Shown here piece by piece: positions 17,701 through 20,119 of a stretch of 20,119 nucleotides of DNA. The translations under genes and the position numbers were made by a program. The first letter of the stretch is position 1. Every line of letters starts with the position of its first letter. Under the pieces are notes generated by a model. The model was not told the DNA's origin. It saw nothing but the letters and a program-made list of their open reading frames with translations, and ran no database searches. The stretch comes from an uncultured Clostridia bacterium. Lineage in GTDB: Bacteria > Bacillota > Clostridia > Oscillospirales > Ruminococcaceae. The stretch is from the NCBI GenBank assembly GCA_947175655.1, contig CAMWNQ010000011.1, positions 1-20,119 of the forward strand, in the 5' to 3' direction.

Positions 17701-18810
17701 TCCGCCGTTTTCATAGTCAGCATTACCTTTTTTTGCAACATCTATAGCTTTTTCAATATAGACATCTTTACTGCTTGGGCTTTCATAATCACCCTTTTTT
17801 AATTTTGCATCATTTTTTACACTTTTGCCATATTCACTTATAGGAGTTTTATAAGTAATTTTTATTGAATCACTGTTCTGAGAATCTTGTGTAAATGTAA
17901 ATGTACCATTTGAAAAATTTCCTGCACTAGAAGGTTCAATCGTTACATCTTTTGCACTTGAGAACATTGTATCAGTCAAAGTATATTGGCTTAAATCTGA
18001 CTTTGTACTATTATTAACTATAATTTCCCAAGTAATAGTACCGTCTTTAGGTTCTGTTTCTTTACCATTTTTTGAAATAGTAGGATATTTGTCTTTAAAC
18101 TGAACTGTAACCTCTTCATTACCAAATGTAAATTTCTGGTCACCATCTTCATCATTTTTACGTGAAAGTTCACCTGAAAAACTTAAAGCTCCTCCAAGTA
18201 TCTTACTTGTTCCAAGATAATCAATATATTCATCTGTAAGTTCTATGATAATATAACCATCATCTGTTATTGTATATGTTCCTGAATCTTTACCAGTTTT
18301 ATTGGTATATTCTGAGTCTATCGTTGGACCAGTTTTATCTTCTTCTTTAAGAATAAACTTAGTTTGATCAACAATATCACTAACCTTCAAATACATAAAC
18401 TTTTGACCATTCAAAAGACTGTTAACGTATACATCTTCCCCTGAAACACCGAATTCAAATTCAAGCTCAAATGTTGCATTTATTTTATCTTCTTGAATTT
18501 CATAATCCAAAGGATTTCTACCATTATATGCACCCACACTAAAATTGCTATTAGCAGTTGAAATATCCAACGCACCAGGATGACTACTTGGTGGCTCACT
18601 TACATAATTGATATTATTTGCAATCTGATTTGTATCAAAATAACCCTGTTCTGTTCCGTTTTCATTTGTCATACTGATAGCCGGCATAATAAGGCTAAAA
18701 GGAACAGCAAAAGAAACTAAAAGAGAAAGAACCGTGAGAAAAGCCACATATTTCCTGTGTTTTTCATGATTCCTCAAAAATTTTTGTATAACCGTCTGAA
18801 ATTCTCTCAC
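8767..18810 (-). CDS. Giant Cna-B adhesin (probable pilus tip) with nested SGNH hydrolase and MPSTG sorting signal
   Basis: A 3347-residue surface protein. An atypical long signal region NHEKHRKYVAFLTVLSLL to IMPAISMT (about 18-48) comes first, then an N-terminal beta domain (about 60-240), four beta-sandwich repeats around Trp261, 378, 493 and 623, Cna-B1-4 (first-strand Trp764, 915, 1040, 1183), a different middle region (about 1331-1800), a SpaA-like domain (about 1801-1900), and Cna-B5-10 (Trp1981, 2120, 2235, 2367, 2700, 2824). Cna-B8 contains an SGNH hydrolase and Cna-B10 contains Ig-like modules. Repeated ends such as ITNTF suggest Lys-Asn isopeptide bonds. MPSTG (3308-3312), a hydrophobic helix and a basic tail end the protein. 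A GTG start at 18810 is chosen because AGGAGG lies 7 bases upstream; the longer TTG frame reads through that site. Its place before the backbone pilin suggests the tip adhesin. The substrate is unknown. Confidence 0.9.
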   Translation of the reverse strand: MREFQTVIQKFLRNHEKHRKYVAFLTVLSLLVSFAVPFSLIMPAISMTNENGTEQGYFDTNQIANNINYVSEPPSSHPGALDISTANSNFSVGAYNGRNPLDYEIQEDKINATFELEFEFGVSGEDVYVNSLLNGQKFMYLKVSDIVDQTKFILKEEDKTGPTIDSEYTNKTGKDSGTYTITDDGYIIIELTDEYIDYLGTSKILGGALSFSGELSRKNDEDGDQKFTFGNEEVTVQFKDKYPTISKNGKETEPKDGTITWEIIVNNSTKSDLSQYTLTDTMFSSAKDVTIEPSSAGNFSNGTFTFTQDSQNSDSIKITYKTPISEYGKSVKNDAKLKKGDYESPSSKDVYIEKAIDVAKKGNADYENGGNYNQQINWTIEITPKHGQSLDNYEIMDSNFPSDLSKITVSPAGRLVNENGKIVLKDTTNGEKVTLKYTTNAEVGADNKNNVTVTPPGGTPEPDEDTVHYNSKSDFYNLTKEGSYDEDTHLVKWTIKVSSTNTSLNGYKLVDAGFANAVDGKFYANWTNNEFKDYSLSGSTMTLSGDSKNVEFYYYTKVTKEEASKGEVSNKVDFKDPKDDPVKDPDPTKVVVKEFRDTLYKNVANHGESTVYSNGTIKQDIGWNVNIVYDDELAGKVYKDTLSVTGGNGATHTITQEQLNAMEVYAGVKSGNKEKLTLGTDYDVSLNGTEFTVTFKDTDKVKNSNYVDMTYKTTATAGSAFTTYEFKNSGSGFGDGNGNSGSHSINRVDPNVDNKTNIHIGKNWNDNNQTSERPSNIKVRVMYQTKTGNGQLTDWKPLKGSGENYLFDGDSGYAGASEYTLTLTGGNWTADISNLPMEKAKPKADGTKGESTYYYYKIEEIEQDGKPITNGYFNTANGLYQVTNSYGSNQSNANQTLNVTNTFYKNIDITANKKWSNDEGFEASRKDVTIELWRSTDQNNWDNKEVIDTKTLSSSNWSYQWSNLPSAGIVNNNLVKYYYKIVETKCGDTIIDANNKVVITENGYYQSSFESSSSNQDATLEIENTFNKTENLTISAEKIWNDKDINGKDYSGNRPEKIILALQRTTGNGKWELVDEQTLSVNGDSQSYSWSNGLVSQYIDNATGKITKYKYRVVEVGYVYDGKEYRLPENSTAFATTDDGTYEGTYKIDQWSSGNELNKSGNVEITNTFEPMESMEITPQKKWLGDYGEFISNRPGTIKLRLQQKTKKTNWKDMKDSSGNIIEVELKSGANDISESAWDDNSNEYFVVTWQGETISNLPKKKITCEETTDDSGKIIRTYKTESYYYRFVEVFDGNVLEDGDSFKVQNGKYDVTLGKEMDYTGDFLVTNTFKESIGVVKTALDPQGTPIKSIDKEDLLDKEIVDENGNVTGVTKSPYKKTINGVEYYVFNYLIELESKNIALVTPVLDTLPEGFTLVEDNTVHDDSWYKQDEQPISGWGAYCDLNSPFDNKTNPNANTDTYYLSPCILWLSDRCQNTLGDYIKRVSQIYDEMTMDARSSNGAWDHVKESPSRYYYDKDANQIYFGIPRLDESSVPVFTYSIKIKCEDLEARIEKGSYTILNNVKMYDNDGKTPTGKEDNASLTIVNKVPSELITKDYVGPSKVPGYINFALDINPEGKDLSNGDTIDIEDIFRTDSYFDSDWADSKKIRPQLDTGSNLVDVLMNNITIYKVDINGNETKLSANDYQIQFDSKADGVNSKEGEQGAALLKLTIPDETHIRIEYQYKLIANTKTPSVINGCISSTKVGKYYVKMAPGLVPPEGDKITFTNKANLYSDSASADDSVNKQEYEVSRSNAITYANKLPKVKKVNTGNADITNLQAKFLLAKYDQSNQKWLYATKITKGEKITEWSEGVTGLNVAEGAVKINVNTGYSDEFSLEQDALYKLIEVEVPDGYEGSNLGLSKDEFTALIIDYLNGSTANMDIALYETFLNNYVHTHYFVYNSVLTSYPDGINKDDVIQVKNGDDVKIPNNELIDLGVVKNWNDKNRPDATIDVKLYWSYTKASVGIPANATLATAEDLGLIDENFSAVKTIKSGTNEKVWTDLPNGKNGKPIYYYIKETAYSIDGVKYTLIEDEKNPNYGKYMSGDEEGKYMPTYVGNAANSDTNIKVNNSSQLMLKKLWKTSSNNPLSESKIPTDEITVSIYGVNEYGVQTEEPIFEDIVLEKENNWQLDISRYLTEDIDLSQYKSFKAEESGFDTDDYVISCVFNLNENTGEITVTNKNINATEASVTVNKVWSDGADVHKNESIKVSLYQSETEIKDLTNLQDKLKSANAKIMTSTNEEDTQVYKDVVLNAENEWSYSWTGLPIDNGAEIDPVTYYYYVLEDMTGIADVDKYTTSYSSVKSNNNTKIEYTINNKRDSITVQKQWFDEDGNEIVKYNEDGKLVDDEGNILAEDSDMYNNLEAEFNVYKKTSTKIVALGDSITDGYEECAKNDKCYPSKLAKLLNSDVINMGYSTQQIGYAPNVGIRSHISEIPNDANIICFIGGTNDIHQGGNGQGNPDEVYARFLACIEEIQTQTDNNAVIFVGSIPHFDFYKNGTLTTGGSWWPSQYQADDGKVANDLIDEYNAKIKAFAETTDNVYFVDVCSIVTDDDIRADGCHPNENGYTKIAKAFAESIDNNYTPPESQKIGSFTLNKGNNWISSFDIPNANNEYYYVREVTKTGWKVNYINNSQKVASGNIITVENQKVSEKTSITLEKTWEGDSPDDTARNGVRFALLRSTTPNVEDSWEQYIIKTPEPTKTDDKWTYIFGVDDEGNPTLPTKDINGHTYYYKFEEYALDGYNTTYGTATSDESQGLISIDGESAGILHITNTRQISLNIQKQWSDSDTNEHLMDTVKVQIYRSTNPNDVPDIIKNNLMLQVPESVSLGVNADMEVIVNKAITSAESDNENVTVSFEGNTLTISSNSEECTAKITVSDGIEEKTINVMVSAVEILLNGERNYTITAGDEVTLSATKEGETTFRVVSGDDVVGISGNKLTAKNGGTTAVISVTVDGVTIKQTITVNLSETFTLSGEKQVEMNETIKLSPDPNFGTFEWSSSDESVATVVNGEVKGLKSGNVTITATRNDGRKASVTIKVLEAAIEIIPNKDNRIDIASKLPEGLTLSDISSVKIQIIDIVKTDPYSSGMAVKFEGDASWSQQSIYENWNGASITGDINIEFDMANLTVNPAKSIYVYATNISCKIKIEFVPKAFSASYLMSPVNSIRLMADGEPVTLTGDPVGEPITIKQSDNWNYTVDNLDVYYTDENGEKHPYYYWAVETDEITGYTATYLFTDSDDNTSNCLNASQLGNGNIVIKNNKTVSEGVQMPSTGGEGTKGIKEIGMFIMLGSVASYIVIRRLSRRRRIR
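9223..10239 (-). other. Ig-like stack and beta-rich module inserted in Cna-B10
   Basis: Residues about 2858-3196 interrupt the last Cna-B domain between VKVQIYRST (2837-2845) and the strands that resume at IRLMADGEPV (3205-3214) and DNWNY. Contents: an Ig-like module (about 2858-2938), a second (about 2939-3009), a clear Big_2 module (about 3010-3082, with WSSSDESVATVVNGEVKGL), and a module (about 3083-3196) whose pattern WSQQSIYENWNG plus alternating strands recalls carbohydrate-binding beta-sandwiches. The last assignment is tentative. Confidence 0.7.
10951..11571 (-). other. SGNH/GDSL hydrolase domain nested in Cna-B8
   Basis: Residues about 2414-2620 carry all four SGNH blocks in order: Ser2422 in KIVALGDSITDG, Gly2453 in INMGYST, Asn2488 in FIGGTNDIHQ, and Asp2597/His2600 in DGCHPNENGY. 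The catalytic Ser and Asp-x-x-His and both oxyanion residues are intact, and about 205 residues is normal for this fold. Family members are esterases or acetyl-esterases, often acting on carbohydrate O-acetyl groups. The Cna-B strand NVYKK precedes it and GSFTLNKGNNW resumes after it. Confidence 0.92.
14821..16542 (-). other. Cna-B domains 1-4 of the giant adhesin
   Basis: Four consecutive Cna-B domains around Trp764, 915, 1040 and 1183, spaced 125-151 residues. Each opens with a K-x-W strand followed by an RP-type turn in most copies (SERPSNIKV, GNRPEKIIL, SNRPGTIKL) and closes with VTNTF or IENTF. The conserved Lys and Asn positions fit intramolecular isopeptide bonds that stiffen the stalk. 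Confidence 0.85.
16591..18078 (-). other. Four N-terminal beta-sandwich repeats of the adhesin
   Basis: About 115-130 residue units are centred on Trp261, 378, 493 and 623. They share a strand of the type GTITWEIIV, INWTIEITP, VKWTIKVSS or IGWNVNIVY, followed in the first three by a segment such as YTLTDTMF, YEIMDSNF or YKLVDAGF. They resemble DUF11 or Cna A-type adhesin modules. The exact family was not determined. Confidence 0.65.
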
Positions 18811-18817
18811 AAATACT

Positions 18818-18823
18818 CCTCCT
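18818..18823 (-). promoter_or_regulatory. Ribosome binding site of the giant adhesin
   Basis: A consensus AGGAGG on the - strand lies 7 bases before the GTG at 18810. It decides a GTG start giving MREFQTVIQ, and excludes the in-frame TTG 30 bases upstream. Confidence 0.85.
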
Positions 18824-18861
18824 TTCAAGAGTAAACACAATATATAATTATCATAAAAACA

Positions 18862-19443
18862 TTAAAAATCACCAACATCACCGAAAGGCCATATACGAAG
18901 AATAACTCTTCCTATTATATATTCATCAGCGACACACCCAACAGTAGTTGAACGGCTGTCAACTGAAACTGAACGATGGTCTCCCATAACAAATATACGA
19001 TTGTCAGGAACCTGATATGGAAGTTCAATATCACATTCTCCGAAAGCTTTTTCAGTAAGATAAGGTTCATCCAATACCTTGCCATTCAGATATACAGTGC
19101 CATCTTCTTTAATATCAATAACATCTCCGGCAATTCCTATAACACGTTTAAGCAAGATTTTGTTATTGAAATAAAAAGCAACGACATCACCACTCTTAAA
19201 ATTACTTCTCTTACTACATATTACAAGTTCATCATTCATCAATGTAGGAGCCATACTAGTACCTGTAACACGAAGAACCGGAAGAAATAACATAGAAATC
19301 AACACTGCAACTGCTGCTACAACTATAAGAGAAGAAACAGTGCTATAAAGCATACGATGATAATCCTTTTTGTATTTTATACGCCTCATTTCATAAGCAA
19401 GCTGTTCAGAGGTAGGCAAATCTTGTTTATTAAACTCATTCAT
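18862..19443 (-). CDS. Type I signal peptidase dedicated to the pilus operon
   Basis: A 193-residue membrane protease that removes signal peptides from exported proteins. It has a cytosolic N-terminus, one membrane helix (about 33-55), the catalytic Ser63 in VTGTSMAPTL, the general base Lys99 in LLKRVIGIAGD, and the later box VMGDHRSVSVDSR (152-164). Most family members have Asn, not His156, in the MGDN position of that box. The length and single helix match SipS-like bacterial enzymes. It starts 7 bases after the coiled-coil gene stop and ends 51 bases before the adhesin GTG. Pilus clusters often carry such an extra signal peptidase; here it may process the atypical signal regions of the adhesin and pilins (inferred). 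Confidence 0.93.
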   Translation of the reverse strand: MNEFNKQDLPTSEQLAYEMRRIKYKKDYHRMLYSTVSSLIVVAAVAVLISMLFLPVLRVTGTSMAPTLMNDELVICSKRSNFKSGDVVAFYFNNKILLKRVIGIAGDVIDIKEDGTVYLNGKVLDEPYLTEKAFGECDIELPYQVPDNRIFVMGDHRSVSVDSRSTTVGCVADEYIIGRVILRIWPFGDVGDF

Positions 19444-19450
19444 AACCTAA

Positions 19451-19789
19451 TCACAGCTCCGTTTCCGAATTATTTTCAGTAACTATTACATCTTCTGTAC
19501 AAAGCGGAACAGTTTCTGAAATTTCTTTTGAATGGCTTAGACATTCTTTAACAGAGATTTTAATAGTATCAGTAATCTGTTTTAAAAAATCATCAGAAAC
19601 AAAAACGGAATTTTTAGGATTATCTGTATTTTCTGAATCCCCAGAATTATTTGAATGTTGTATAAAAGATTCAATACGCTGTTTCAGTACTTCGTTTTCC
19701 TGTTTAAGACTTTCTATTTCCTTTTGCAAATAAAATAATATTTCAAGCAGTTCAGGACGTTTAAGTCTGCGTAATTCTTTATCCGTCAT
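19451..19789 (-). CDS. Small coiled-coil protein opening the pilus operon
   Basis: A 112-residue soluble protein with no signal peptide or membrane segment. The N-terminus MTDKELRRLKRPELLEILFYLQ is followed by a heptad-like region of Glu, Lys and Leu (about 13-45) predicted to form a coiled coil, a Ser/Asn-rich spacer (about 46-60), a second short helix (about 66-88) and an acidic tail. GGAG sits 7 bases before the ATG. It is the first gene behind the promoters, with the signal peptidase 7 bases after its stop. I recall similar short proteins ahead of signal peptidases in clostridial surface-protein clusters, but the function is unknown. Possible roles are cytosolic scaffold or regulator of the secretion module. 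Confidence 0.75.
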   Translation of the reverse strand: MTDKELRRLKRPELLEILFYLQKEIESLKQENEVLKQRIESFIQHSNNSGDSENTDNPKNSVFVSDDFLKQITDTIKISVKECLSHSKEISETVPLCTEDVIVTENNSETEL

Positions 19790-19835
19790 TTCAAAGCTCC
19801 TTTAAGCCGTTTTTATTTCAAAGTGGAATAATCCT

Positions 19836-19929
19836 GTGAACTACCCACTGTTTAAAGCCAATTGGATTCCTGCTTCTACGACCTCGTAACCTCAGTCTCC
19901 ACAGGCGTAAATTCGGACAGTCCCTGCCC
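19836..19929 (-). pseudogene. tnpB: Relic of an IS200/IS605-type tnpB 3' end and right end
   Basis: Read on the - strand, 19929-19876 encodes GQGLSEFTPVETEVTRS followed by TAG. This matches the C-terminal tail I know from gut Firmicutes TnpB proteins (LxEFTPVET type). After the stop comes GAAGCAGGAATCC and an imperfect hairpin, CCAATTG (19858-19864 region) with CAGTGGG (19844-19850), then GTAGTTCAC ending at 19836. This is the layout of an IS605 right end, which overlaps the omega-RNA scaffold. Everything upstream of 19930 is A+T-rich and not tnpB-like, so only about 94 bases remain. The family was judged by eye; a database search was not possible. Confidence 0.72.
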
Positions 19930-19931
19930 TA

Positions 19932-19961
19932 TATTTATTAAATATTATTTTTTACTGTCAA
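19932..19961 (-). promoter_or_regulatory. Proximal sigma-A-type promoter of the pilus operon
   Basis: On the - strand a perfect -35 TTGACA (19956-19961) and a -10-like TAAATA (19932-19937) are separated by 18 bases. Transcription would start near 19925, inside the tnpB relic, giving a leader of about 135 bases. Confidence 0.6.
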
Positions 19962-20028
19962 CCTTAACTCACCATATGAAACAAGTAGGATTTTGGTTAA
20001 CAATATTTCAGAACTTCTAATATATATT

Positions 20029-20057
20029 ATTTTAATCTAAAACCCAAAAAAAGTCAA
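20029..20057 (-). promoter_or_regulatory. Distal sigma-A-type promoter of the pilus operon
   Basis: On the - strand TTGACT (20052-20057) and TAAAAT (20029-20034) are separated by exactly 17 bases. The start would be near 20022, about 230 bases before the first ATG. No gene is seen in 19962-20028 or from 20058 to the right edge, which is A+T-rich. Confidence 0.65.
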
Positions 20058-20119
20058 GTGAATTTTGAAAAAATCTTTATAAAATATGGATTTTTGTATA
20101 TTATAACAAATAGTATAAT

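Noticed and set aside
18811..18840. TTG start for the giant adhesin ten codons upstream
   Set aside because: The stretch encodes the ribosome site AGGAGG itself; the GTG at 18810 has ideal spacing.
19790..20119. Active TnpB system or nuclease-dead TnpB repressor
   Set aside because: Only the last 17 codons of tnpB remain; no RuvC-like coding region or transposase is in the window.

Overview
The window is A+T-rich DNA from a low-GC Gram-positive bacterium. Threonine-rich linkers, many giant Cna-B proteins of this style and sortase sorting signals suggest a gut Clostridia, most likely Ruminococcus or a close relative (Oscillospiraceae). The genus is inferred from style; no rRNA or other marker is present.

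Two convergent blocks meet at a shared bidirectional terminator (3345-3373). On the + strand (1-3332) lie a multi-pass membrane protein, cut off by the left edge, and a family 2 polyprenyl-phosphate glycosyltransferase. Together they look like a GtrB-type donor synthase and a GT-C-like transferase for surface glycosylation. On the - strand (19789 down to 3382) runs an eight-gene sortase-assembled pilus operon. In order it encodes a small coiled-coil protein, a type I signal peptidase, a 3347-residue Cna-B giant adhesin, the backbone pilin (LPSTG), a class C pilus sortase, a base or anchor pilin (LPQTG), a second sortase and a membrane-anchored Ig-like protein. Two tandem sigma-A-type promoters precede it.

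The most unusual object is the giant adhesin. It has four beta-sandwich repeats, four Cna-B domains, a middle region of other folds, and six more Cna-B domains. One of these (Cna-B8) carries a complete SGNH/GDSL hydrolase inside a loop after the 'V-Y-K' strand. The last (Cna-B10) carries three bacterial Ig-like domains and a further beta-rich module at the equivalent loop. Cna-B7 has a helical insertion at the same place. The Cna-B fold therefore seems to serve as a carrier with one tolerant loop.

Non-coding DNA also holds structure. A relic of an IS200/IS605-type tnpB 3' end and right end, which would encode the omega-RNA scaffold, forms the leader of the pilus operon, with a promoter exactly at its border. 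A strong hairpin separates the giant adhesin from the backbone pilin. Three copies of a 17-bp palindrome and two more hairpins lie between the backbone pilin and the sortase gene. These could set the unequal expression of tip, shaft and sortase from one transcript.
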